Assembly: GCA_030655215.1 (NCBI GenBank)
Contig: JAURVZ010000035.1
Span: forward strand, 1 to 64,000
Direction: 5' to 3'
From: Pseudolabrys sp.
Lineage (GTDB): Bacteria > Pseudomonadota > Alphaproteobacteria > Rhizobiales > Xanthobacteraceae
Length of the DNA: 64,000 nucleotides
The notes beneath the pieces were generated by a model. That model was not told the DNA's origin. It did not search any database and was given only the letters and a program-made list of their open reading frames with translations. The translations under genes were made by a program, and so were the position numbers. Positions 50,332 through 59,964 of this stretch are shown here, piece by piece. The stretch's first letter is position 1. Each line of letters starts with the position of its first letter.

Positions 50332-51828
50332 TTATATATAATTGACCAGGCTGGTCTGATACATCATCGACGTCACCTGCATGCTGGCCTGCAGCCGCGT
50401 CTGTAACGTCAGTATCTGCGCGCCGATCTCTTCGTTAGAGACGCCCTCAATCGTTTGCAAGTAATCGCCCATCGTCGCGCTCTGCTGCTGATGGCGCGAT
50501 TTCGCCGCGTTGATCGACACCTGCGCTCCGGCGAGCTCCGTGCTGATATCGGCAACGCTTTGAATGCCGGGGCCGCCGCTGAGCTTCGCCGTCAGCCGCG
50601 AATTCAATGCAGCGCTGAGATCCGTGGCGTTCGGGTCGTTCGGCGAGATGGTCAGCGCAGCCAGCGTCGCCAGATTCTGCACGACACCGCGCAGACCCTC
50701 TTCATTGGCGCGCACGCCATAGCCGACGACCAGCGACTGATCGATGCGCGCGCTCGTCGTTGCACGCGCAGAGTCGGTGCCGGTTTCGCCGGTGTACCAC
50801 ATCACCGTATCTGTCGCGCTGCCGGCATTGGTCGCGGTGGCGCTGCCGAAAGCCGGACCGGTGACGCGCACTGGCGGAGTGTCAAAGAAGTCATTCGAGG
50901 CCTGCACCGCCGACGCAGCGGTCAAAGACGTGCCGGCGAGCTTTGTGACCGCAGTGCCGAGCGCCGTATTTAGATTAGCCGCGGTCGTATCGGCATCGGC
51001 GCCGATAACAAACTGGTTGACGCCGGCCGGCGATGTGTCGGTGGCAGTCAATGTCATGTTCTCGGTGCTGCCGTCCGGCAACGTAAAGCGCAGCGTGATG
51101 CTTTCGCCCACAGCGGGCAGACCACCGGACATGTCGACGGAAATCTCGGGCGGCGTTCCGGTCGGGCCTGCGACCGTTGCATTGGTCAATGTCGACGTGA
51201 CCGAGCCAAGCTTGAAGCCGAATGGGTGCGTGCCATCTTCGGCAAGTGTGACAATGGACGCTGTCGGCGCCGGCGATGTGGTCACCGTCAAACGGCCAAG
51301 CCCGCTGGTGCCGAGATCCGCCTGGGCACGTTCCGACATAACCTGCTTGAGGCCGGCCTGCGTGCCGTAGCCATTCATGATGTGATCGTAGCTCTCGACC
51401 GCCGGCGTGTCGGTGGCGCGGCCGGAAAACATATAGTGATCGCCGGCGCGCGTGTTCAGCAGGCTCAGCGTTTCGTCGAGCGAGAATTGCGCGGTGGTTT
51501 GCGCAACCTTGGCGCCAACCGCGCCGGTGCCGTAACTGCCTTGCAGCATCGCGGTCTTGACCGAACTGCTGATCTCCGACATCCGCCCGAGGGATGTTTG
51601 TGCCACATTGAGACGGGTCTGCACCTGATCGGCAACGGCGTCGAAGCCGGTGATCGCCGACATTTGCGCACGCAGCCCGATCGTCACGCCGCGATCGAAG
51701 CCGAGACCGGCATAGGTCGACGACTTCATGCCGGTTGAGAGCTGGCGCTGCAGGTCGTCCAGCGTCCTGCGCATATCGACCAGCGACTGGATCCCTGCTG
51801 CCGGTTTGCCGCCGATTGAAATCGTCAT
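50332..51828 (-). CDS. flgL: Flagellar hook-filament junction protein FlgL
   Basis: FlgL, hook-associated protein 3, 498 residues. The flagellin-like N-terminus (DMRRTLDDLQRQLSTGMKSSTYAGLGFDRGVTIGLRAQM) and C-terminus (EGVSNEEIGAQILTLQTRLQASMQVTSMMYQTSLVNYI) are clear. The centre (about 175-355) is Thr/Ala-rich and variable. It follows flgK by 12 bp and closes the flgE-flgK-flgL operon. Confidence 0.92.
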   Translation of the reverse strand: MTISIGGKPAAGIQSLVDMRRTLDDLQRQLSTGMKSSTYAGLGFDRGVTIGLRAQMSAITGFDAVADQVQTRLNVAQTSLGRMSEISSSVKTAMLQGSYGTGAVGAKVAQTTAQFSLDETLSLLNTRAGDHYMFSGRATDTPAVESYDHIMNGYGTQAGLKQVMSERAQADLGTSGLGRLTVTTSPAPTASIVTLAEDGTHPFGFKLGSVTSTLTNATVAGPTGTPPEISVDMSGGLPAVGESITLRFTLPDGSTENMTLTATDTSPAGVNQFVIGADADTTAANLNTALGTAVTKLAGTSLTAASAVQASNDFFDTPPVRVTGPAFGSATATNAGSATDTVMWYTGETGTDSARATTSARIDQSLVVGYGVRANEEGLRGVVQNLATLAALTISPNDPNATDLSAALNSRLTAKLSGGPGIQSVADISTELAGAQVSINAAKSRHQQQSATMGDYLQTIEGVSNEEIGAQILTLQTRLQASMQVTSMMYQTSLVNYI

Positions 51829-51840
51829 GGCGTCCTCACA

Positions 51841-53706
51841 TTACATCTGCATCAGTGTGTCGAGCATGTCCTTGACCACCGACATCACCCGGGCGTTCGC
51901 CGCGTAAGCATTCTGCAACTGCAGCAGGTTCGCCATTTCTTCGTCGATATTGACGCCGGCGGCATCGTCGAAGCGTTCCTGTAGCGCCGCCTGCACGACA
52001 TCCTGACCCTGCTTGAGGCTGGCGGCCGCGCTCGCATTCTGACCCTGGACGCTGATCACCTGACGCAAATAGGTCGTGATCGAGCCGGTGAACGGCGCAT
52101 TCGTCGCGCCGATGCCGGTTGTGGGCGAGAACTGCAACGACGCGCCCGTCAGCTTCTCATAGATGAAGTCGGGCCGTGTGCTGTCGCCGGCCGCCGTGCC
52201 CGATGCAAAGGCAACCAGCTTGGATGGATCGCTGACCAGCGCGCTGTTGAGCGTGATGCGTCCGGCAAAACCGGTCGATTGCGAGCCGGCGCCGTTGATC
52301 GCGCCCGTGAACAACCTGGTGCCGTCCATGAAGAACGGCAATTCACTGCTGCCACCGGCTAGCGAACTCGCCGTCTCGGTCTTGGTCAGCGCATTGACCT
52401 TGACGACATTGCCGGGGCCATCATTCAGAACCTGAAGCGTCGTGCCGGAGGGATTGGAGGCGACCATGCCGGTCGAGCCAATCGCATTCGCGATTTGCGA
52501 AAACACCGACGCCATCCCGGCGGAAAAGTCGATGCCGAAGACCTTGTCCTTCGGATCGGCAGTAAAATCATTCGACAGCGGCAGCGCCGATGGATCGTCG
52601 ACACGCACCAGATTGATGGTGCGCGCGGTGTTGGTCAGCGAGTCGGTATAGCTGATGGTTATCTTATTGCCGCTCGACAATCCGCTGATGTCGAGCGTGA
52701 AGCCGTCCTGCGCGCTGGAAGTCACCGCCGTGCCGGCCGTCGTCTTGTCGGACAGCGCGCGCGCCATCACCGAGGCGATCTCGTCGAGTTGCGCCTGCGC
52801 CTGAACCAGATCCTCGTCGCGCATCTGGATGAAGGCGGCAATGGAGCCGGATCGAATAGCCTTCGACTCGATCAGGTCGACCGTGCTGCCATTCGCCGTG
52901 GTCAGCGACAGCGTGCCGACCTGGCGTACGTTCGGATCCGAACTCCACTGCGTGTTGGCATTCATCGTGCCTTGCGGACTGAAGTCGATCCGGCTGGCTT
53001 TGTCGCTGACCAGTTGCACGCCGGACGTTGTGTAGATCGTCACCTGCCCGGCATTGCCGGGAATGACGTTGATATCCATCAGCCGCGACAGCTTGTCGAT
53101 ATAGGCGTCGCGCTGGTCCATCATCGTCGCGGCGGTCGCATCCTGCGACGTCGTCGATGCCAGTTTGACATTGAGGTCGGCGATGCGCTGCATCGCGTCG
53201 TTCGCCTGGCTGACCGCATCGGAGATCCCGAGTTCGGCGCTGCCGCGCAAACCCTGGATGCTCTTGGTCATCGAATTGAGCTGCTGAGTCAGCAATTGCG
53301 CCGCACTGACGACAGCGCTGCGCGTCGCCGCGTCGTCCGGACTGCCGGACAGAGCCTGCACCGACTCGGTGAAGTTGTTGAAGATCGTGTCGAACGAATT
53401 CGACGCGCCGGGCTGGCCGTAGATGCTCTGCAGCTGGTTATAGAACTGCGAGCGCGCCGTCGCATAGGACGCGCCGGAATTCTCGACGCGCAATTGCCGC
53501 TGCACATAGACATCGAGTTCGCGCTGCACGGCGCTGACGCGAACGCTGATGCCAGTGCCAGTGGCGCTTTGCGCGACCTGCGTCGTGGTCTTCCGGACAT
53601 AGCCGGCCGTGCCGGCATTGGCGACATTGGACGACACAAGCGCGAGCGCGGACTGATTGGCTTTCAGTCCGGACATCGCGGAAATGAGTGCTTGAGATAG
53701 ACCCAT
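51841..53706 (-). CDS. flgK: Flagellar hook-filament junction protein FlgK
   Basis: FlgK, hook-associated protein 1, 621 residues. N-terminal LSQALISAMSGLKANQSALALVSSNVANAGTAGYVRKTT and C-terminal DEEMANLLQLQNAYAANARVMSVVKDMLDTLMQM are diagnostic, and NSFDTIFNNFTESVQALSGSPDDAATRSAVVSAAQLLTQQLN is the usual first helical domain. The length is in the normal range. It lies 47 bp downstream of flgE. Confidence 0.96.
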   Translation of the reverse strand: MGLSQALISAMSGLKANQSALALVSSNVANAGTAGYVRKTTTQVAQSATGTGISVRVSAVQRELDVYVQRQLRVENSGASYATARSQFYNQLQSIYGQPGASNSFDTIFNNFTESVQALSGSPDDAATRSAVVSAAQLLTQQLNSMTKSIQGLRGSAELGISDAVSQANDAMQRIADLNVKLASTTSQDATAATMMDQRDAYIDKLSRLMDINVIPGNAGQVTIYTTSGVQLVSDKASRIDFSPQGTMNANTQWSSDPNVRQVGTLSLTTANGSTVDLIESKAIRSGSIAAFIQMRDEDLVQAQAQLDEIASVMARALSDKTTAGTAVTSSAQDGFTLDISGLSSGNKITISYTDSLTNTARTINLVRVDDPSALPLSNDFTADPKDKVFGIDFSAGMASVFSQIANAIGSTGMVASNPSGTTLQVLNDGPGNVVKVNALTKTETASSLAGGSSELPFFMDGTRLFTGAINGAGSQSTGFAGRITLNSALVSDPSKLVAFASGTAAGDSTRPDFIYEKLTGASLQFSPTTGIGATNAPFTGSITTYLRQVISVQGQNASAAASLKQGQDVVQAALQERFDDAAGVNIDEEMANLLQLQNAYAANARVMSVVKDMLDTLMQM

Positions 53707-53753
53707 CGTCTACAGCCGCTCTTTCTGTCGCGGCGTGCGCAAAGCGCGCTCGC

Positions 53754-55748
53754 CTAGCGCAGCATGTTCAGGAGGTCCTGAACCATCTGGTTCGTTGTGG
53801 TGATGACCTTGGTGTTGGCCGAGTAAGCCTGCTGCGTCACGATCAGCTTGGTGAACTCGTCAGCGATGTCGGTGTTCGAACCTTCCAGCGACGAGCCGAT
53901 GATCTTACCGGCCGCGCCGTAAGTCGCCGCGCCCGATTCCGCCGTCTCCTCAAAGGCGCCGCCATCAAGCCGCTTCAGCATGTTGGCGCCGGAGAAGTTG
54001 GCGAGCGTCACTTCGGCGAGATCGATGGTGCGGCCGTTCGAATAGGTGCCGGCAATGCGGCCCTTGTCGTTCACCGCAACCGATTGCAACTGGCCGGCCG
54101 CGTAGCCGTTCTGCTGCATCATGTTGACCTGAACGCTGCCATTGGCGTCGGAATACTGCGTGATACCGGCAGTCGAGTGCACGATGCGAAGATCGCCGAG
54201 GACCACGCCATCGACGGTGACGTTGCTCAGTTGCACGGTATTGACCGCTGGGCTCAGCTGACCGTTAGCGGTGAAGGTGTAATCGATGCCGACATTCTGC
54301 CAGGCCGCCGCAGCGCCAGTCGCTTTCGAATCGACCTGGTAAAACAGATTCCACTTGTCGGTGTGACCGGCGCCGAGATCGGCGGTGTCGATCTTCGCCC
54401 AGCGCATCTGCACGTTCACGGCAGAGCCCGAGACGTCGTAGGCGGTCACTGCGCCACCCGCGACGCTTGAATTGATGAACGATGTCACGTCCTGGCCGAC
54501 AACCGTGTTGTTAGACGGCAGCGCGCTGGTCGTGCGGATACCGAAGTTGCGCGGGGTCGCGGTGCCGCCGACGGTGATGATGTCGGTGGTGGTCGACGAC
54601 GTCACGGTGATGTTGCCGTTGGCAGCGTTGGCCGACGCCGTTCCGCCGACCAGCGCGCCGAGCGCGACGTTCAGGTCGGCCATGGTCATCACGTTGCCGG
54701 CGCCGAAGGTGACCGTCAGCGTCGGATTGGCGCCGACCTTGAAGGTCAGGGTCTGGCCGTTGGCGGCAGCGCCCTGCGTCACGATGTTGGTGGCGTTGGT
54801 GGTGCCGACGGAAGCGCCGATTTCAGTCAGCAAGGCCAAGGTGCTGGAACCGCCGATTGCGATGTTGGTCGAAGCATCGGTGCCGGTCAGCACCAGCTTG
54901 TTGTTGACGTCGAGCGTCGCGGTGACTTTCGTCGTCGCCGTCTGTGCATTGATCTTGCTCAGGATGGCGGCGGCATTATCCGCCGCGGCAATGGTGATCG
55001 TCGTGCCGTTGATGACGAGCGAGCCGCCGGCCGAGGCCAGCGCGCCGATATCCGCCGTGCCCGACAGTTTCGCCGCCGCATCCGGCAACAGCACCGCGCC
55101 GCTACCAATGAGCTTAGCGATGGCCGGCGCGCCATTGACCGGGTTCGACGTGAAGTTCGACGGGTTGAGCAATTCCGAGCCCGGCACGGTCGGATCGGCA
55201 TCGAGTGTCTTCGGATAGGCCGCGAGATTGGCGCGATAATTCACTTCCGAGGTCGCCTGCGCCGGCAGGAAGCCGTTCTGGAATTGCAGGATCTCCGGCA
55301 CGCTGCCCGCGAGGTTGCCCGTATTGGTATCGACCGGAATACCCATCAGGTAATAACCGGCGCCATTGACCAGATAGCCGTTCTGGTCGAGTTGGAAATC
55401 GCCGCGGCGGGTATAGTTGTCGACGCCGCTAAAGTTGGGCCGGCCGTCCGAGTAGCTCGCCGCTTTTTCGACGACGAAGAACCCCGAGCCGTTGATCGCC
55501 ATGAAGGTCGGCACGGAGGCGTTCTGCACGTCGCCCTGCACCGTATTGGTCGCGCGCGAATTGGCGACCACGTTGCCGGCCAGCTGCTTGGACGGGATGT
55601 TATCCTGGATGAGATCCTGGAAGCTGGTATCGGTTCGCTTGAAACCGGTCGTTTGCGAGTTGGCGATGTTGCCGGAGATGTTCTCCAGCGCGAAAGCCTG
55701 CGCCCGCATACCTGTCACCGCTGTGGTGAGCGCGCCAAAAATACCCAT
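53754..55748 (-). CDS. flgE: Flagellar hook protein FlgE
   Basis: FlgE, the hook subunit, 664 residues, longer than enterobacterial FlgE (about 400) because of a Thr/Ala/Gly-rich insertion (about 180-430). The start MGIFGALTTAVTGMRAQAFALENISGNIANSQTTGFKRTDTSF and the end SSLEGSNTDIADEFTKLIVTQQAYSANTKVITTTNQMVQDLLNMLR are characteristic. The ATG at 55746-55748 fits this N-terminus. The first gene after a consensus sigma-54 promoter at 55820-55838. Confidence 0.96.
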   Translation of the reverse strand: MGIFGALTTAVTGMRAQAFALENISGNIANSQTTGFKRTDTSFQDLIQDNIPSKQLAGNVVANSRATNTVQGDVQNASVPTFMAINGSGFFVVEKAASYSDGRPNFSGVDNYTRRGDFQLDQNGYLVNGAGYYLMGIPVDTNTGNLAGSVPEILQFQNGFLPAQATSEVNYRANLAAYPKTLDADPTVPGSELLNPSNFTSNPVNGAPAIAKLIGSGAVLLPDAAAKLSGTADIGALASAGGSLVINGTTITIAAADNAAAILSKINAQTATTKVTATLDVNNKLVLTGTDASTNIAIGGSSTLALLTEIGASVGTTNATNIVTQGAAANGQTLTFKVGANPTLTVTFGAGNVMTMADLNVALGALVGGTASANAANGNITVTSSTTTDIITVGGTATPRNFGIRTTSALPSNNTVVGQDVTSFINSSVAGGAVTAYDVSGSAVNVQMRWAKIDTADLGAGHTDKWNLFYQVDSKATGAAAAWQNVGIDYTFTANGQLSPAVNTVQLSNVTVDGVVLGDLRIVHSTAGITQYSDANGSVQVNMMQQNGYAAGQLQSVAVNDKGRIAGTYSNGRTIDLAEVTLANFSGANMLKRLDGGAFEETAESGAATYGAAGKIIGSSLEGSNTDIADEFTKLIVTQQAYSANTKVITTTNQMVQDLLNMLR

Positions 55749-55819
55749 CAGACATCTCCACTGTCGAAACGCGCGGCGCCCGAATGGCACACTCGCGCAG
55801 ACGATCTCAGCGGAGAGCT

Positions 55820-55838
55820 TCGCAATCGCCGTGCCACG
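55820..55838 (-). promoter_or_regulatory. Sigma-54 promoter of the flgE-flgK-flgL operon
   Basis: On the minus strand TGGCACGGCGATTGCG, an exact match to TGGCACG-N4-TTGC, with GG (55834-55835) and GC (55822-55823) ten bases apart. It lies 73 bp upstream of flgE. It is the best of three sigma-54 sites in the window. Confidence 0.85.
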
Positions 55839-55942
55839 AAAATAATCTTTTCATGACAATGGCTTACGCAGAAACGGCGGCCACGAAGGGCCGCCGCGCA
55901 GGAGCGTTTCTGCCGTTTCCCGGCACATTTTGCCGGGACTTT

Positions 55943-56350
<408 letters not shown>

Positions 56351-56381
56351 GGTGTCACCCTTCTTCTTGTTTTGACGTTTA

Positions 56382-56924
56382 TCAGGTTGCCGACGACGCT
56401 GCCGGCGCAAATTTCAGCGATACGCCGTTCATGCAGTAACGCAGGCCCGTCGGTTTCGGTCCATCGTTGAAGACATGGCCGAGATGACCTTCGCAGCGGC
56501 TGCAATGCACTTCGGTGCGGGTCATGAAGAACGACTTGTCGGTGGTTTCGCCGACCGCATTCGGCAGCGGCGCATAGAAGCTCGGCCAGCCGGTGCCGCT
56601 TTCAAACTTGGTCGCGGCGTCGAACAGGGCCAAGTCGCAACCGGCGCAGGCGAAGGTACCCTTGCGCTTTTCCTTGTTCAGCGGCGAGGTGCCGGCGCGC
56701 TCGGTGCCGTGCTTGCGCAGCACGTAGAAAGCATCCGGCGACAGCCGCTTCTGCCACTCGGCCTCGGTCAGCTTCTTGAAGTCGATCGTGGTGTCGGTTG
56801 CCGTCATGGGTGCCGCCAAAGCTCCTCTGTCAAATCTGGTGAAGACTGCAAGCGCGCCAAGCGTGACGCCAGCCGTCAGCAGGCGCCGCCGGCTCATCGT
56901 ATCAGTTCCGTTGCGTCGGCTCAT
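56382..56924 (-). CDS. msrB: Peptide methionine (R)-S-oxide reductase MsrB, Tat-exported
   Basis: A 180-residue MsrB with a twin-arginine signal ([22 protein letters not shown]) absent from its neighbour, so it should be periplasmic. The domain begins [20 protein letters not shown] and carries [15 protein letters not shown] and catalytic RYCMNG. GGGAGGATCTC is directly before the chosen ATG (56924). The two paralogues are clearly related, suggesting tandem duplication followed by gain of a signal peptide. Confidence 0.93.
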   Translation of the reverse strand: MSRRNGTDTMSRRRLLTAGVTLGALAVFTRFDRGALAAPMTATDTTIDFKKLTEAEWQKRLSPDAFYVLRKHGTERAGTSPLNKEKRKGTFACAGCDLALFDAATKFESGTGWPSFYAPLPNAVGETTDKSFFMTRTEVHCSRCEGHLGHVFNDGPKPTGLRYCMNGVSLKFAPAASSAT

Positions 56925-57098
56925 GAGATCCTCCCGACATGCCGCTTCCCCTCGCGACCAGAGATAGTGCTTCGGCCGGCAAATGCCATTCAATCCGCCA
57001 TCACCTTTGTGCGAGGAAGTCCCTGCCCCGCCTGCCATTTCGCCTTGCCCGGTCGGCTCGGCCTGCCTAGTGTCGCCGGACAAATAACGAGGAATTCC

Positions 57099-57944
57099 AT
57101 GCGTTTTGACGGCACCAAGGCCTATGTGGCGACCGATGACCTGAAAGTGGCGGTGAATGCCGCTATCGCGCTGGAGCGGCCTTTGCTGGTCAAGGGCGAG
57201 CCCGGCACCGGCAAGACCGTGCTGGCGCTGGAGATCGCCAAGGCGCTGGGCGCGCCCCTGATGGAATGGCACGTCAAGTCGACCACCAAGGCACAACAGG
57301 GTCTGTATGAGTATGACGCCGTGTCGCGCCTGCGTGACAGCCAGCTCGGCGATGAGCGCGTCAAGGACATCCGCAACTACATCAAGCGCGGCAAATTGTG
57401 GGACGCCTTCGTCGCCGATGAGCGGCCGGTGCTGCTGATCGACGAGATCGATAAGGCCGACATCGAGTTTCCCAACGATTTGTTGCAGGAACTCGACCGC
57501 ATGGAGTTCTTTGTCTACGAGACCGGCGAGATGGTGAAGGCGACCAAGCGTCCGGTCGTCATCATTACCTCGAACAACGAGAAGGAATTGCCGGACGCAT
57601 TCCTGCGCCGCTGCTTCTTTCACTACATTCGCTTCCCTGACGCCGAGACGATGAGCGCGATTGTCGATGTGCATTTCCCCGGCATCAAGCAGCGCCTGGT
57701 CAGCGAAGCCCTGAAGCTGTTCTACGAAATCCGCGACGTGCCGGGCATCAAGAAGAAGCCGTCAACGTCGGAGCTGCTCGATTGGCTGAAGTTGCTGATG
57801 GTTGAAGATATCGGGCCGGAGACCTTGCGCGAGCGCGATCCGAAGAAGCTCATTCCGCCGTTGCACGGTGCGTTGTTGAAGAACGAGCAGGATTTGCATT
57901 TGTTTGAACGGCTGGCGTTTATGGCGAGACGGGATGGGCGATAA
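57099..57944 (+). CDS. MoxR-family AAA ATPase
   Basis: A 281-residue MoxR-type AAA+ ATPase, which acts as a chaperone for maturation of oxidoreductases or cofactor insertion. Walker A is GEPGTGKT (about 33-40), Walker B VLLIDEIDKAD, sensor 1 TSNNEKELPDAFLRRC. MoxR genes usually pair with a VWA-domain (CoxE-like) gene, but here only repeats follow, so the partner is missing or elsewhere. The start at 57099 is supported by GAGG seven bases ahead and by family length. Confidence 0.92.
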   Translation: MRFDGTKAYVATDDLKVAVNAAIALERPLLVKGEPGTGKTVLALEIAKALGAPLMEWHVKSTTKAQQGLYEYDAVSRLRDSQLGDERVKDIRNYIKRGKLWDAFVADERPVLLIDEIDKADIEFPNDLLQELDRMEFFVYETGEMVKATKRPVVIITSNNEKELPDAFLRRCFFHYIRFPDAETMSAIVDVHFPGIKQRLVSEALKLFYEIRDVPGIKKKPSTSELLDWLKLLMVEDIGPETLRERDPKKLIPPLHGALLKNEQDLHLFERLAFMARRDGR

Positions 57945-57963
57945 GCGGCGGCGCGCTTCGTTG

Positions 57964-58050
57964 GGTGGGTAAGCGTAGCGAGCCCACCGCTCTTCTGACC
58001 CGCAACGTGGTGGGCACGGCGCGCAATCGCGCGCCTTTGCCCACCCTACG
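57964..58050. repeat. Palindromic dispersed repeat, family D
   Basis: The arms GGTGGGTAAGCGTAGCGAGC-CCACC at the left and GGTGGGCACGGCGCGC-AATC-GCGCGCCTTTGCCCACC at the right make nested hairpins directly after the moxR gene. I see no second copy in this window; from memory such GTGGGTAAGCG...CCCACC units are frequent in related genomes. Confidence 0.6.
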
Positions 58051-58089
58051 AGTGCACCGATTCAATTTTCAAACAGCCCAGTCTTATTG

Positions 58090-58480
58090 AGTCATGAGTC
58101 ATCGCCCCTGTTGTTCGCGGCGCGGGGACGCCGGACTTCCCTCTCCTGCCCTCGCATAAATCGAGGGAGTGGCGCGCCGATCGGCGCGTCTTTGTAGCAA
58201 GTGCCGCGGCCCTTGCGGGACCGCGTGCGCCTCTCGGCGCGCCACAGCGGCGTCTTACGACCGACGGGCCGCGCTTTCAGCCTGAGCTTGCTCCCCAAAG
58301 TGCGGGGGCCGCTCACGCCGTCAGCCAGCTCCTGGCGGGGGGTCTTAGTGTCCCCGGGCGGAGCCCCGTCATCGCCCGGGAGAAGTGAGTGCGTTACTCA
58401 CCGCCCGCGGGCGCCGCGCCCTGCTCCACCATCACGACGCCTCATGAGAGCGCCCCTCGATGAGCAGGACAAGGGAGGAT
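58090..58480 (-). repeat. Long dispersed element, family E (copy 2)
   Basis: The reverse strand of this stretch matches 9780-10200: GTGGCGCGCCGAGAGGCGC, then CGCAAGGGCCGCGGCAC, GGCGCGCCACTCCCTCG and a CCCTCG...CGAGGG hairpin. Frames inside are arginine-rich and lack ribosome-binding sites. It fills most of the 664-bp gap between moxR and the COG0523 gene. Confidence 0.65.
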
Positions 58481-58551
58481 ATGCCTAAATTAACGCCGCC
58501 GTCAACGGCATTATGCCACAGCATGGGAATATTTTTAACTCTTGATTATAT

Positions 58552-58569
58552 GTTATGTTATAACATAAC
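58552..58569 (+). promoter_or_regulatory. Zur-box-like palindrome upstream of the COG0523 GTPase gene
   Basis: GTTATGTTATAACATAAC is a perfect 18-bp palindrome, 39 bp before the start codon, in an AT-rich island of an otherwise GC-rich region. It closely follows the GTTATA/TATAAC core of known Zur operators. Zur control of COG0523 zinc chaperones is well established in proteobacteria. Confidence 0.7.
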
Positions 58570-58608
58570 TAATTTCGGACCCAACCGACAAAGCGAAAAT
58601 GAAACATT

Positions 58609-59811
58609 ATGCAGAAGCTTCCCGTGACCGTGCTCTCCGGCTTTCTCGGCGCCGGCAAGACAACTCTGATGAACCACATCCTCAACAACCGGCAGGGCTT
58701 GCGGGTTGCGGTGATTGTCAACGACCTGAGCGAGGTGAACATCGACGCGGACCTGATCCGCAATGGCGGTGCGAACCTGTCGAGAACCGATGAGACATTG
58801 GTCGAGATGAGCAATGGCTGCATCTGCTGCACCTTGCGCGACGACCTGCTCAAGGAAGTGCGCAAGCTCGCGCAATCCGAACGCTTCGATTACCTGCTGA
58901 TCGAGTCGACCGGCATCTCCGAGCCGCTGCCGGTGGCGGCGACGTTCGACTTTCGCGATGAATCAGGCGACAGCCTGTCGGACGTCGCGCGGCTCGACAC
59001 GATGGTGACGGTGGTCGACGCCGCCAACCTGCTGAAAGACTATTCGTCCAACGATTTCCTGCGCGATCGCGGCGAGTCACTCGGCGAAAGCGACGAACGC
59101 ACACTGGTCGACCTGCTGGTCGATCAGATCGAATTCGCCGACGTCGTTGTCCTCAACAAAGTCGACGACACCGCACCGGCGCAGCGCGAAGCGGCGCGCC
59201 AGATCATTCGCGCGCTCAACCCCGACTGCGACATCATCGAAGCCAATTTTGCTAACGTGCCGTTCGACCGCGTTCTCGACACCGGCCGCTTCGATTTCGA
59301 GAAAGCACAGCAGCATCCGGTCTGGGCCAAGGAGTTGTATGGCTTTGCCAGCCATGTGCCAGAGACCGAGGAATACGGCGTGCGGAATTTCGTGTATCGC
59401 GCGCGGCGGCCGTTCGATCCGGTGGCGTTCCAAAAATTCCTCGGCGAGCCGTGGCCGGGCGTGATCCGCGCCAAGGGACATTTCTGGCTGGCGACGCGGC
59501 CGGAGTGGCTCGGCGAACTGAGCCAAGCCGGCGCAATCGTGCGCACCAGCGGGCTCGGCTTCTGGTGGGCGGCGGTGCCGCCGGCGCGCTGGCCCGACAA
59601 TGCGGAATGGCGGCAGGCGCTGGAGAAGAATTGGAGCGATGCCTATGGCGACCGGCGGCAGGAATTGGTGTTCATCGGCAGCGGCATGGATGAGCAGCGA
59701 CTCTGCGCGCGACTTGATGCGTGTTTGGTAAGCGGCAAGCCCGGCATGAACGTAGCGGCGTGGAAGACGCTGGCCGACTCGTTTCCGGTGTGGAAGCGCG
59801 CGGCGGATTAG
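58609..59811 (+). CDS. COG0523 (CobW/ZigA-type) zinc metallochaperone GTPase
   Basis: A 400-residue G3E-family GTPase. Walker A is GFLGAGKTT (11-19), the metal-binding CxCC motif is CICC at 71-74, [11 protein letters not shown] is the switch region with the Glu of the G3E signature, and LNKVD the guanine-specificity loop. The C-terminal CobW_C domain starts near residue 265 ([33 protein letters not shown]). Proteins of this type deliver zinc to essential enzymes in zinc shortage. The palindrome just upstream supports Zur regulation. It is alone in its transcription unit. Confidence 0.93.
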   Translation: MQKLPVTVLSGFLGAGKTTLMNHILNNRQGLRVAVIVNDLSEVNIDADLIRNGGANLSRTDETLVEMSNGCICCTLRDDLLKEVRKLAQSERFDYLLIESTGISEPLPVAATFDFRDESGDSLSDVARLDTMVTVVDAANLLKDYSSNDFLRDRGESLGESDERTLVDLLVDQIEFADVVVLNKVDDTAPAQREAARQIIRALNPDCDIIEANFANVPFDRVLDTGRFDFEKAQQHPVWAKELYGFASHVPETEEYGVRNFVYRARRPFDPVAFQKFLGEPWPGVIRAKGHFWLATRPEWLGELSQAGAIVRTSGLGFWWAAVPPARWPDNAEWRQALEKNWSDAYGDRRQELVFIGSGMDEQRLCARLDACLVSGKPGMNVAAWKTLADSFPVWKRAAD

Positions 59812-59822
59812 TTGCTCTCCGT

Positions 59823-59961
59823 GCCCCGGACGCGATGCAGCACGGAGCGAAAGCGGAGTGCTGCTTCGCAGATCCGGGGCCCCGCTTATTTTCTAGAACG
59901 TAACCGGGATCCCGGGTCTGCGCAGCGGCATAAGAATGCCGCAGCGCGCCCGGGACACGAG
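59823..59961. repeat. Palindromic dispersed repeat, family F
   Basis: The left unit (CCCCGGACGCGATGCAGCACG ... GATCCGGGGCCCC) and the right unit (GGGATCCCGGGTCTGCGCAGC ... GCGCCCGGGACACGAG) each form imperfect hairpins and fill the gap between two convergent genes. From memory, this GATCCCGGGTCTGCGC...CGTCCGGGACACGAG type is one of the commonest repeats in Bradyrhizobiaceae; only one copy lies in the window. Confidence 0.6.
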
Positions 59962-59964
59962 ACC

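Noticed and set aside
55875-55937. Two hairpins (CGGCGGCC/GGCCGCCG and CCCGGCA/TGCCGGG) before the msrB stop
   Set aside because: The T-tract lies on the plus strand, where no gene ends, so I do not call a terminator for the minus-strand msrB genes.
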